A DNA stretch of 5,921 nt from Rikenella sp. (GCA_029054535.1 JAIDFC010000001.1:1-5921); one strand, 5' to 3'. Positions 1 to 5,606 are shown, counted from the first letter of the stretch. Numbers and translations are program-made. The notes: generated by a model not told the origin, from the sequence alone.

Positions 1-221
1 ACCCCCGGCAGGTGCGCCGCTCCGCCCGCGCCCGCAATGATGACCTTCACCCCCCGCGTATGGGCGTTCCGGGCGAAATCCAGCACCAGATCCGGCGTCC
101 GATGCGCCGACAAAGCATTCAGCTCGAACGGAACACCCATTTCATCCAGGAATTTGGCCGCTTCGGACATGATTTTCAAGTCCGACGTGCTGCCCATGAT
201 AATCGAAACTTTCGGTTGCAT
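1..221 (-). CDS. purE: PurE, N5-carboxyaminoimidazole ribonucleotide mutase (5' part, cut by window edge)
   Basis: This minus-strand gene starts at the ATG whose complement lies at 219-221 and runs off the left edge; 73 residues are visible. Class I PurE converts N5-CAIR to CAIR in cytosolic de novo purine synthesis. Signatures seen: the N-terminal IIMGSTSDL (residues 7-15), which forms part of the nucleotide/phosphate site; SAHRTP (39-44), which carries the catalytic histidine region; and IIAGAGGAAHLPG (61-73). These are near-invariant in the family and make the assignment secure. The usual length is about 160-170 residues, so more than half is missing only because the window ends. It is divergent from hpt across an 81-bp spacer. 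A candidate -7 box with one mismatch (TATCTTCG, complement of 253-260) could drive it. The start fits the family N-terminus, with only a few residues before the first beta strand. Confidence 0.96.
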   Translation of the reverse strand, partial: MQPKVSIIMGSTSDLKIMSEAAKFLDEMGVPFELNALSAHRTPDLVLDFARNAHTRGVKVIIAGAGGAAHLPG

Positions 222-244
222 AGAAAATAGGGTATTTATTTTCG

Positions 245-252
245 TATTTTTG
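245..252 (+). promoter_or_regulatory. Promoter -7 box for the hpt-queE-hisN operon
   Basis: TATTTTTG is a perfect match to the Bacteroidota primary-sigma -7 element TAnnTTTG. Transcription would begin near 257-260, giving a leader of roughly 45 nt before the hpt start. A -33 element at normal spacing is not evident. The nearest TTG (216-218) is about 26 nt upstream and lies at the purE start region. Confidence 0.6.
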
Positions 253-260
253 CGAAGATA
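253..260 (-). promoter_or_regulatory. Candidate -7 box for purE
   Basis: Read on the minus strand this is TATCTTCG, one mismatch from the Bacteroidota -7 consensus TAnnTTTG. It would start transcription about 25-30 nt upstream of the purE ATG. It directly abuts the plus-strand -7 box of hpt at 245-252. No well-spaced -33 TTTG element is visible (the nearest TTG is about 25 nt upstream), so this is a tentative call. Confidence 0.4.
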
Positions 261-302
261 TAAACTTTTCACCACACCGCACACACAACTTTTATACACG
301 TT

Positions 303-875
303 TTGGAAAACCGAATCATCACCCTTCGCGACCGCCGTTTCGCGCCGTACATTCCAGCCGAACGGATCCATGCCGCGATTTCGGAAGTCGCCGCACGAAT
401 CAACCGCGATTACAAAGACAGCGTACGACCGCTGCTGCTCGTTACGCTCAGCGGAGCGATCGTTTTCGGCGGCGAGTTGTTCCGACAGTTGGAGGGGCCG
501 TTCGAGATCGCATTCGTGAAGCTGTCGTCGTACGGAGCCGGGACCACCTCGTCGGGGCGGGTGAGGGTGGAAGTGCCGTTGACGGCAGATGCGGAGGGGC
601 GGGACGTGATTATCGCCGAAGATGTGGTCGACACTGGGAATACGATCCATGCGCTGCACGACATGCTGACGGAACGGGGGGCGCGAAGCGTTCGGGTGGC
701 TACTCTGTTGCTGAAACCCGATCCGTACTTCCGGCAATCCGGTCGACCCGACGGACCGTTGCCGATCGATTACGCAGCCCTGGAGGCCGAACCGCGGTTT
801 ATCGTGGGGTACGGGATGGACTACGACGGACTGGGGCGGAATCTGGGGGCGCTCTACACCCTCTGCGAAGAATAA
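303..875 (+). CDS. hpt: Hypoxanthine phosphoribosyltransferase
   Basis: This encodes a 190-aa cytosolic purine-salvage enzyme joining hypoxanthine (and often guanine) to PRPP to give IMP/GMP. Visible motifs are the pyrophosphate-loop region TLSGAIVFGGEL (48-59), the flexible-loop motif KLSSYGAGTTSSG (73-85), the PRPP-binding signature VIIAEDVVDTGNTI (102-115) with its acidic pair E106-D107, and the C-terminal purine-binding FIVGYGMDYDGLGRNL (166-181). The EDVVDTG form points to Hpt rather than the related regulator PyrR, which usually has DDVLYTGRT. The start is inferred as TTG at 303: an in-frame TAA lies at 261-263, no in-frame ATG occurs before residue 121, and starting at TTG gives the normal family N-terminus. 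It leads an apparent operon, ending 6 bp before queE. With purE divergently upstream, salvage and de novo purine genes are adjacent. Confidence 0.92.
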   Translation: MENRIITLRDRRFAPYIPAERIHAAISEVAARINRDYKDSVRPLLLVTLSGAIVFGGELFRQLEGPFEIAFVKLSSYGAGTTSSGRVRVEVPLTADAEGRDVIIAEDVVDTGNTIHALHDMLTERGARSVRVATLLLKPDPYFRQSGRPDGPLPIDYAALEAEPRFIVGYGMDYDGLGRNLGALYTLCEE

Positions 876-881
876 CGACAC

Positions 882-1514
882 ATGACGAACGACATCTACG
901 AACAATTGGACGGCGGTCGGCTGTTGCCGCTGGTCGAAGATTTTTACACCATCCAGGGCGAGGGGTATCACGCCGGGAAGCCGGCCTATTTCATTCGCCT
1001 CGGCGGGTGCGATGTGGGGTGCCGGTGGTGCGACGCGAAATTTACGTGGAACGCCCGGCTCTACCCGCCCACGCCGGTGATCGATATTGTCGAACGCGCC
1101 GCGTCGCATCCGGCGCAGGCCATCGTGATTACGGGCGGCGAACCGACCTTGTATCCGCTGGAGCCGCTCACCACGGCGTTGAAAGCCAGGGGATTGGAGA
1201 TCTTTATCGAGACATCGGGAACTCATCCGTTGTCGGGACGGATCGACTGGGTGTGCCTTTCGCCGAAACGGCAACAGCCACCGCTCCGAGAGGTGCTGGA
1301 GCGGGCCGACGAACTGAAAGTCATCGTCGAGACCGAGGAGGAGATCGCCTGGGCCGAAAACAACGCCGCTCGAGTGTCGCCAAGCTGTCGGCTCTACCTG
1401 CAGCCGGAGTGGAGCCGTTACGAACGGATTATCCCCGCGCTGGTGGAGTATGCGAAAGCCCATCCGCGGTGGAACATCTCGATCCAGACCCATAAATTCA
1501 TGCACATTCCATAA
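882..1514 (+). CDS. queE: QueE, 7-carboxy-7-deazaguanine synthase (radical SAM)
   Basis: This encodes a 210-aa cytosolic radical-SAM enzyme that rearranges 6-carboxy-tetrahydropterin to 7-carboxy-7-deazaguanine, a step towards preQ0 and queuosine in tRNA. Seen in order: the FYTIQGEGYHAGKPAYFIRLGG substrate/entry segment (starting at residue 21), the [4Fe-4S] motif C43-x3-C47-x2-C50 followed by D51, the SAM-binding ITGGEPTL (83-90), and the characteristic tail SIQTHKFMHIP. The CX3CX2C spacing is the canonical radical-SAM form, and the length is normal for QueE. The ATG at 882 lies 6 bp after the hpt stop, and the stop lies 5 bp before the next gene, so translation is probably coupled within one operon. 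The other queuosine precursor genes (queC, queD, folE) are not in the window and must be elsewhere. Confidence 0.95.
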   Translation: MTNDIYEQLDGGRLLPLVEDFYTIQGEGYHAGKPAYFIRLGGCDVGCRWCDAKFTWNARLYPPTPVIDIVERAASHPAQAIVITGGEPTLYPLEPLTTALKARGLEIFIETSGTHPLSGRIDWVCLSPKRQQPPLREVLERADELKVIVETEEEIAWAENNAARVSPSCRLYLQPEWSRYERIIPALVEYAKAHPRWNISIQTHKFMHIP

Positions 1515-1519
1515 GTCAT

Positions 1520-2299
1520 ATGCTTACATTTCAAGAATTTACGGAATTCGTACAGGGATTGACCCCGACGATCCGCGAGGTGGTCGACCGCTACGTCGGA
1601 CATGTCGAGGTGGATTATAAGGCCGACGATTCGCCGGTAACGCGGGCCGATCGAGAAATCGAACAGTATATCGTCGCTCGAATCGAAGCTCGGTTTCCGG
1701 GCGGGACGATCGTGGGGGAGGAGAGCGGCACCCACCCGGCGGCGGAGACCAACGAGTCGGGATCGGTCGAGTGGATCGTGGACCCGATCGACGGAACGAA
1801 GAGTTTTATTCACGGGGTTCCGCTTTTCGCTACCCTCATCGGAGTGATGGTGGACGGAGAGGCGGTCTACGGCGCGATCTACAACCCGATGTTGGACGAC
1901 CTGATCGTGGGGGATAATCGGGTGGCACTGCGGAACGGCCGACCGACCCGGATGCGGGAGTGCGATTCGCTGAAACAGGCCACCCTGCTGACCACCGACA
2001 TCCTGGATGTGGCGAAACACCGGAACCTGCCGAACTTTATGGCCTTGGCTGAACGGTGTCGGTTGTTGCGTACGTGGGGCGATGCTTACGGGTACTGTCT
2101 GTTGGCGAGCGGCCGGGCGGATGTGATGGTCGATCCGATCATGAGCCGTTGGGATTTGGCGGCGTTGATTCCGGTGATCCGAGGCGCCGGGGGTGTGATT
2201 ACAGACTACTACGGCGGCGATCCGGCCACGGGGGACTCGATCGTGGCTTCCGGCAGCGCGGAACGGCATGCCGAGGTACTGGCCATCCTAAACGCTTAA
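1520..2299 (+). CDS. Inositol-monophosphatase-family phosphatase, HisN-type (probable histidinol-phosphatase)
   Basis: This encodes a 259-aa metal-dependent sugar/phosphate monoesterase of the FIG superfamily, cytosolic, with no signal peptide or membrane segment. Mg-binding motifs are complete: DDSPVTRAD (36-44), GEES (66-69, E67/E68), WIVDPIDGTKSFIHG (85-99, D88 and D91) and SRWDLAAL (209-216, D212), followed by the AGGVITD segment. DPIDGTKSFIHG and the segment LRTWGDAYGYCLLASGRADVMVDP resemble the HisN subgroup (histidinol-phosphate to histidinol, histidine synthesis) more than SuhB or CysQ. Subgroup assignment is inference, so inositol-1-phosphate or another sugar phosphate remains possible. 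The ATG at 1520 is 5 bp after queE, making this the last gene of the hpt operon. No clear hairpin terminator follows. Confidence 0.85.
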   Translation: MLTFQEFTEFVQGLTPTIREVVDRYVGHVEVDYKADDSPVTRADREIEQYIVARIEARFPGGTIVGEESGTHPAAETNESGSVEWIVDPIDGTKSFIHGVPLFATLIGVMVDGEAVYGAIYNPMLDDLIVGDNRVALRNGRPTRMRECDSLKQATLLTTDILDVAKHRNLPNFMALAERCRLLRTWGDAYGYCLLASGRADVMVDPIMSRWDLAALIPVIRGAGGVITDYYGGDPATGDSIVASGSAERHAEVLAILNA

Positions 2300-2392
2300 C
2301 TTTTCAGACGCTCGAAAAAAGATAAAATCCATCGAATTTTCACCATCGTGTTAAAATTCGAACAAACCGACACAAAAACCGGTTCGGTTCTC
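2300..2392. other. A/T-rich spacer with an imperfect dyad upstream of gdhA
   Basis: This spacer carries no gene. Just before the gdhA -7 box lies an imperfect inverted repeat: GAAC at 2360-2363 with GTTC at 2387-2390, and ACCG at 2366-2369 with CGGT at 2380-2383. The second pair sits inside the first. It could be an operator for a nitrogen regulator or simply chance. I see no strong terminator for the upstream operon, so some read-through into gdhA is possible. Confidence 0.3.
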
Positions 2393-2400
2393 TATTTTTG
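2393..2400 (+). promoter_or_regulatory. Promoter -7 box for gdhA
   Basis: TATTTTTG is a perfect TAnnTTTG match. The expected transcript start is near 2405-2408, leaving a leader of about 43 nt of A/T-rich sequence before the ATG at 2449. No convincing -33 TTTG lies at 19-23 nt upstream. The identical octamer precedes hpt. Confidence 0.65.
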
Positions 2401-2448
2401 TACATCCGAAAACATTTTTTCAAACCTCACTAAACCCCTGTACACACG

Positions 2449-3804
2449 ATGGAAAAACAAGTCCAGCAGTACATCAGCGACTTCATGTCGCGCATCGAAA
2501 CCAAGAACCCGAACGAACCGGAATTCCACCAGGCCGTTCGCGAAGTGGTCGAGAGTCTCGCCCCGTACATCATCGAAAACCCGGTGTTGATGAAGATGAA
2601 GGTGCTGGAGAGGATCGCCGAACCGGAACGCGTCATCATGTTCCGCGTGCCGTGGGTGAACGACAAGGGCGAAGTGGAGATCAACCGCGGGTTCCGCGTC
2701 CAGATGAACAGCGCCATCGGACCGTACAAGGGGGGACTGCGTTTCCACGCCTCGGTGAACCTCAGTATTCTGAAATTCTTGGCTTTCGAGCAGACTTTCA
2801 AAAACGCCCTCACCACCTTGCCGATGGGCGGGGGGAAAGGCGGTTCGGACTTCAACCCGAAAGGAAAGTCGGACAACGAAGTGATGCGCTTCTGCCAGTC
2901 GTTTGCAACGGAACTTCAACGACACATCGGTGCCGACACGGATGTTCCGGCAGGGGATATCGGGGTGGGAGCCAGAGAGATCGGCTTCCTGTTCGGACAA
3001 TACAAACGGCTGCGGAACGAATTTACGGGGACCTTCACCGGCAAGGGCTTAGATTGGGGGGGGAGTCCCCTGCGACCGGAAGCGACGGGCTATGGCGTGA
3101 GCTACTTCGCACAGGAGATGCTCGCTACGCGAGGCGATTCGCCGGCCGGGAAAATCGTGGCTATTTCCGGGTCGGGAAACGTGGCGCAGTACGCCATCCA
3201 GAAAATGACCCAACTGGGAGCCAAGGTGGTAACGGCTTCCGACTCGTCGGGATATATCTACGACCCGGACGGGATCGATGCAGATAAGTTGGAGTACATT
3301 CTCGAACTGAAAAACATCTACCGGGGACGGATCAGCGAGTATGCCGAACGGTATCCGGGAGCGACCTACTACCCGGACGAACGGCCGTGGGGGGTGAAGT
3401 GCGACATCGCCATGCCGTGCGCGACGCAGAACGAGTTGAACGGCGAGGATGCTGCGAAACTGATCGCGAACGGCTGTATCTGTGTGGCCGAGGGAGCCAA
3501 TATGCCGTCGACACCGGAGGCGGTTCACCTCTTCCAACAGCACAAGTTGCTTTACTCACCGGGCAAGGCGTCGAATGCGGGCGGGGTGGCGACCTCAGGG
3601 CTGGAGATGACCCAAAATTCCGAACGGCTGCGATGGACGCCGGAAGAGGTGGACGAAAAGCTGCATGCCATTATGCGTAGCATCCATGCGGTATGCGTCG
3701 AATACGGAACCGAACCGGACGGATACGTCAATTACGTGAAAGGGGCCAATATCGCAGGTTTCCGGAAGGTGGCGAACGCCATGCTGGCGCAGGGGATCGT
3801 CTAA
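2449..3804 (+). CDS. gdhA: NADP-type glutamate dehydrogenase
   Basis: This encodes a 451-aa hexameric glutamate dehydrogenase (small-subunit class, usual length about 445-450), catalysing reversible reductive amination of 2-oxoglutarate with ammonium in the cytosol. Motifs in order: GPYKGGLRFH (91-100, substrate lysine K94), FKNAL (K118), LPMGGGKGGSDF (124-135, catalytic lysine K130), DVPAGDIGVG (165-174, catalytic aspartate D170), and the Rossmann SGSGNVAQYA (240-249) with TASDSSG (262-268). The same ASDSSG segment occurs in NADP-dependent enzymes such as E. coli GdhA, so NADP preference is inferred. The gene has its own promoter box at 2393-2400 and is closed by a strong hairpin at 3845-3868, so it is probably monocistronic. 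The start is the first in-frame ATG and matches the family N-terminus. Nothing is missing or frameshifted. Confidence 0.98.
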   Translation: MEKQVQQYISDFMSRIETKNPNEPEFHQAVREVVESLAPYIIENPVLMKMKVLERIAEPERVIMFRVPWVNDKGEVEINRGFRVQMNSAIGPYKGGLRFHASVNLSILKFLAFEQTFKNALTTLPMGGGKGGSDFNPKGKSDNEVMRFCQSFATELQRHIGADTDVPAGDIGVGAREIGFLFGQYKRLRNEFTGTFTGKGLDWGGSPLRPEATGYGVSYFAQEMLATRGDSPAGKIVAISGSGNVAQYAIQKMTQLGAKVVTASDSSGYIYDPDGIDADKLEYILELKNIYRGRISEYAERYPGATYYPDERPWGVKCDIAMPCATQNELNGEDAAKLIANGCICVAEGANMPSTPEAVHLFQQHKLLYSPGKASNAGGVATSGLEMTQNSERLRWTPEEVDEKLHAIMRSIHAVCVEYGTEPDGYVNYVKGANIAGFRKVANAMLAQGIV

Positions 3805-3844
3805 GGAAAGTATACGGAGTTAGCACTTTCCAGGCAAGCGTGTC

Positions 3845-3868
3845 GGGGCCGGGTAAAAACCCGGCCCT
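3845..3868 (+). terminator. Hairpin terminator after gdhA
   Basis: GGGCCGGGT (3846-3854) and ACCCGGCCC (3859-3867) form a perfect 9-bp stem around an AAAA loop, extendable by one G-U pair. It lies about 40 nt past the gdhA stop. The T-tract does not follow immediately (a T8 run lies at 3893-3900), so it is a strong hairpin with a weak U-tail. Confidence 0.75.
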
Positions 3869-3902
3869 GGTCGTATTCGATATTTACTTGTGTTTTTTTT
3901 GC

Positions 3903-3910
3903 TATATTTG
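3903..3910 (+). promoter_or_regulatory. Promoter -7 box for the structured RNA
   Basis: TATATTTG is a perfect TAnnTTTG box lying just after a T-rich stretch. A weak -33-like TTCG (3876-3879) sits 23 nt upstream. Transcription would start near 3915-3919, placing about 55 nt of leader before the first helix of the RNA fold. Confidence 0.7.
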
Positions 3911-3915
3911 CCCAA

Positions 3916-4140
3916 CTGATCTCAAGAACGCAAATTGCGCATGAAATAAACCACGTCTTTAGGACATACATAAAAGCGTTAGCTTTACTTCTTGTTTTCC
4001 AAAATCGCCAATTTTGAAACACACCCAAAAGTAAAGCGGTAACGCTCACGTGGCGACACGTGGGCTTTACTTGTTTGGGTGTAAGGTGTTTGGCGATACC
4101 TGGAAAACAAATAAGATTCAAAGCCCACGCTTTTTGTTTG
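3916..4140 (+). ncRNA. Rod-shaped structured RNA, probable 6S RNA (SsrS-like)
   Basis: The sequence folds into one long interrupted helix. Perfectly complementary arms are: 3972-3979 with 4127-4134 (8 bp), 3982-3986 with 4120-4124 (5 bp), 3992-4000 with 4102-4110 (9 bp), 4004-4011 with 4090-4097 (8 bp), 4021-4029 with 4074-4082 (9 bp) and 4030-4037 with 4064-4071 (8 bp, 2-nt bulge at 4072-4073). An open bubble remains in the middle (4012-4020 against 4083-4089). The tip is CACGTG-GCGA-CACGTG (4047-4062) with a GNRA loop. The outermost arm runs into T5 at 4131-4135, giving a terminator-like end. A perfect promoter box lies at 3903-3910. Closing stem, central bubble and terminal stem-loop on a roughly 165-nt core is the 6S RNA plan; 6S RNA binds the main RNA-polymerase holoenzyme. 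The 5' end is estimated. The alternative is a regulatory leader of the downstream gene. I am sure of the RNA fold and less sure of the family. Confidence 0.75.
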
Positions 4141-4142
4141 TA

Positions 4143-4150
4143 TACATTTC
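4143..4150 (+). promoter_or_regulatory. Weak candidate -7 box for the 318-aa gene
   Basis: TACATTTC differs from TAnnTTTG only in the last base and lies just past the U-run that ends the structured RNA. It would give a leader of about 27 nt. No -33 element is seen at the usual distance. If it is not used, the downstream gene would depend on read-through of the RNA terminator. Confidence 0.3.
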
Positions 4151-4183
4151 CTTTTTTACTCACCAAAACAAACAAAAAAAGCC

Positions 4184-5140
4184 ATGGAATTCAACCAATT
4201 ACCATCGCCCGACACCCTGAAACGCATCATGCTCATGATCGGTGTGCAACGACTCGTAGATTTGGATCTGGAAGAACCGAACGGGGAGGGGTATGACGAC
4301 GTCTGTGAATTGGCAGACGATCTGACCAACGACGTGATCGAACTGAGTTACGACAAAGAGAAAGACACATACGCATTCTCTCAAATTCCGGAAGGGGACG
4401 AAGAGTACCTACACTTCGCGTCCAACAAGAAGCTCTGCCTCGTCGCCACGATGTGTCCGGAGGGGGGAGAAGAGTTGCCGAAAGACGAAATTCCGCAAGA
4501 GGTTCTCGATCTGCTGTCCGAATGGTTCAGCGACTGGTTGCCGCCTTTCAATATCTTCGCCTGGTCGACGGACGGAAAAACATGGACCCAACCGAAAAGT
4601 GGAGATTTTACCAGTACGACCTTCGACGAGACGGTACTGGATCGGGTTTTAGAGGATTTCCCGGGGTTCGACGAAGAACAGTTCCGAAAGGCTTGTCCGG
4701 TCTGGTATCAAGTCTACAAACAGGTGCCGTTCGACAACGATATGCTCCTTGAAGCAGCTTTGATCCGAAAACTCTCGAATCAAGGTTCGCAGGCTACGAC
4801 GCCTAAAGCGTTGGCTGCTCTGAAACTGCCGGAAATCGCTGCGCCGACTACGACGGCCAAACTGCTGAAACACTGCTTCGACTATCCGACCGATCTTCGA
4901 GAAGATTATCGACCGGCACCGACCGAAGTCCACATTCAAGAACTGACCGACCGCGGATTCTACGCCTTGGCGGCTTACTGTATCACACAAATGCTGGCCG
5001 AGCAACCGAACAATGCCGCATTAAAACAGCAAGCGGACAAGATCTATTCTCAAGTACGGAAAGTCGTTTCGACACAGAAGATCTACGGTCCCGGAGACGG
5101 AGGCGAATACGACGACGAAGATTATGACGACGAAGAATAA
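4184..5140 (+). CDS. Uncharacterised acidic protein, 318 aa
   Basis: I do not recognise this family. The reading frame is long and intact, in good codon usage, and opens at an ATG preceded by an A-rich leader, typical of this genome. The protein has no signal peptide or membrane segment, so it is probably cytosolic. It is strongly acidic overall and ends in a D/E-rich tail (307-318, EYDDEDYDDEE). The N-terminal half (about 1-135) is mixed alpha/beta-looking and rich in aromatic residues, with a W/F-rich segment at 114-134. A low-complexity linker with several Ala/Thr/Pro residues spans about 200-225. Residues 250-295 look like a helical pair (GFYALAAYCITQMLAEQPNN), similar in feel to a TPR-type repeat, which is only an impression. 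It sits between the structured RNA and the cassette array and is followed by a terminator-like hairpin. No function is assigned. Confidence 0.88.
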   Translation: MEFNQLPSPDTLKRIMLMIGVQRLVDLDLEEPNGEGYDDVCELADDLTNDVIELSYDKEKDTYAFSQIPEGDEEYLHFASNKKLCLVATMCPEGGEELPKDEIPQEVLDLLSEWFSDWLPPFNIFAWSTDGKTWTQPKSGDFTSTTFDETVLDRVLEDFPGFDEEQFRKACPVWYQVYKQVPFDNDMLLEAALIRKLSNQGSQATTPKALAALKLPEIAAPTTTAKLLKHCFDYPTDLREDYRPAPTEVHIQELTDRGFYALAAYCITQMLAEQPNNAALKQQADKIYSQVRKVVSTQKIYGPGDGGEYDDEDYDDEE

Positions 5141-5170
5141 GAGCGGATTCTCCGCCGATTATCATGGCAA

Positions 5171-5200
5171 CGCGGCCCGGAATATATATTCCGAGCCGCG
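5171..5200 (+). terminator. Terminator-like hairpin after the 318-aa gene
   Basis: CGCGGC (5171-5176) pairs with GCCGCG (5195-5200). After one C/A mismatch, CGGAATAT and ATATTCCG (5178-5193) form a fully palindromic inner stem. It begins 31 nt after the stop codon. The following T-tract is short (5204-5206), so termination is plausible rather than certain. A smaller hairpin, GCGGA/TCCGC, lies at 5143-5155. Confidence 0.55.
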
Positions 5201-5205
5201 CGCTT

Positions 5206-5406
5206 TACCCGGCTCCGGGCTGGCGCGATGCCGGATCGCGCATCGGGGGGACGTTATACAGCGTCGGCGGCAACGGGTACGGCTGGGCGTCTTCCGTTAC
5301 GACGGGTACCAACGCCTACTACTTGGGCTTCAACTACGGCGGGATCAGCCCGAATAGCAACAGCAACCGTGCGCTCGGTCTTCAGTTGCGTTGCCTCCAG
5401 GAATAG
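5206..5406 (+). pseudogene. Cassette 1: promoterless C-terminal fragment of a variable FGE/C-type-lectin-like domain
   Basis: An open frame of about 66 codons reads YPAPGWRDAGSR...GYGWASS...AYYLGFNYGGISPN...RALGLQLRCLQE and stops at TAG 5404-5406. The pattern (PAxG.R near the start, GYxWAS, L.F, P...RA.G...RC.QE) is that of the C-terminal end of Bacteroidales surface proteins with a formylglycine-generating-enzyme/C-type-lectin-like fold, related to the Fibrobacter major paralogous domain. Some of these are targets of diversity-generating retroelements. Only the last segment is present; an N-terminal signal and the rest of the domain are absent. An ATG at 5164 is in frame, but it would place the terminator hairpin inside the coding region, so I do not trust it as a start. 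A silent cassette, variable-repeat remnant or tiny secreted-domain gene are all possible. Confidence 0.6.
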
Positions 5407-5413
5407 GGAGAGG
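5207..5413 (+). repeat. Tandem direct repeat, copy 1
   Basis: The copy runs from ACCCGGCTCCGGGC (5207-5220) to a 32-nt tract (5382-5413) that includes the stop codon and GGAGAGG after it. The 14-nt start and 32-nt end are identical to copy 2. The middle is diverged with small in-frame length differences. The start-to-start period is 212 bp and the end-to-end period is 200 bp. Confidence 0.85.
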
Positions 5414-5417
5414 ACGA

Positions 5418-5606
5418 CACCCGGCTCCGGGCGTCCGCGGCAGCGGCGAAGGTGCGTTGTGGTCCGTCGGCAACTACGGGTACAGCTGGGCGTCGACGGC
5501 TGCGGGGGCCAATGCCCACTTCCTGAACTTCAGTTACGGCGGGATTGGCCCGAATAGCAGTGGCTACCGTGCGTACGGTCGTCAGTTGCGTTGCCTCCAG
5601 GAATAG
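5418..5606 (+). pseudogene. Cassette 2: second C-terminal fragment of the same variable domain
   Basis: The frame reads HPAPGVRGSGEGALWSVGNYG..., then WAS, LNFSYGGIGPN, RAYGRQLRCLQE and stop TAG at 5604-5606. It is homologous to cassette 1 but in a different reading frame, separated by 14 nt after the first stop, and four codons shorter (three in the segment after PAPG, one after WAS). There is no ATG and no room for a promoter; the nearest possible start is a TTG at 5391 lying inside cassette 1. Conserved framework residues match cassette 1, while exposed-type positions differ (G/N, N/Y, G/S, G/N, N/S, S/G, N/Y, L/Y, L/R). It cannot be expressed as a complete domain by itself, which supports a cassette or duplication origin. 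Confidence 0.62.

Noticed and set aside
37..519. Plus-strand open frame of 160 codons across purE and hpt
   Set aside because: It overlaps both recognised genes in other frames, crosses their promoter spacer and has no family-like composition.
1418..2269. Minus-strand open frame of 283 codons
   Set aside because: It is antisense to queE and the phosphatase, whose motifs are complete. The H/R/D-rich translation is a GC-rich shadow.
2392..3000. Minus-strand open frames opposite gdhA
   Set aside because: The sense strand encodes an unmistakable glutamate dehydrogenase; these are codon-bias shadows.
4047..4062. Duplicate CACGTG sites as a protein operator
   Set aside because: Their 4-nt spacing by a GNRA sequence at the apex of a long stem is better explained as an RNA hairpin.
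3801..4175. Minus-strand 124-codon frame over the gdhA terminator and RNA region
   Set aside because: It runs through a strong hairpin terminator, a promoter box and the paired arms of the structured RNA, and has no recognisable protein character.
4060..4296. Plus-strand 78-codon frame entering the 318-aa gene
   Set aside because: It starts inside the RNA terminal stem and overlaps the better-supported frame beginning at 4184.
5164..5205. ATG at 5164 as start of a small protein extending into cassette 1
   Set aside because: The added residues are encoded by the terminator-like hairpin at 5171-5200 and are not shared with cassette 2.
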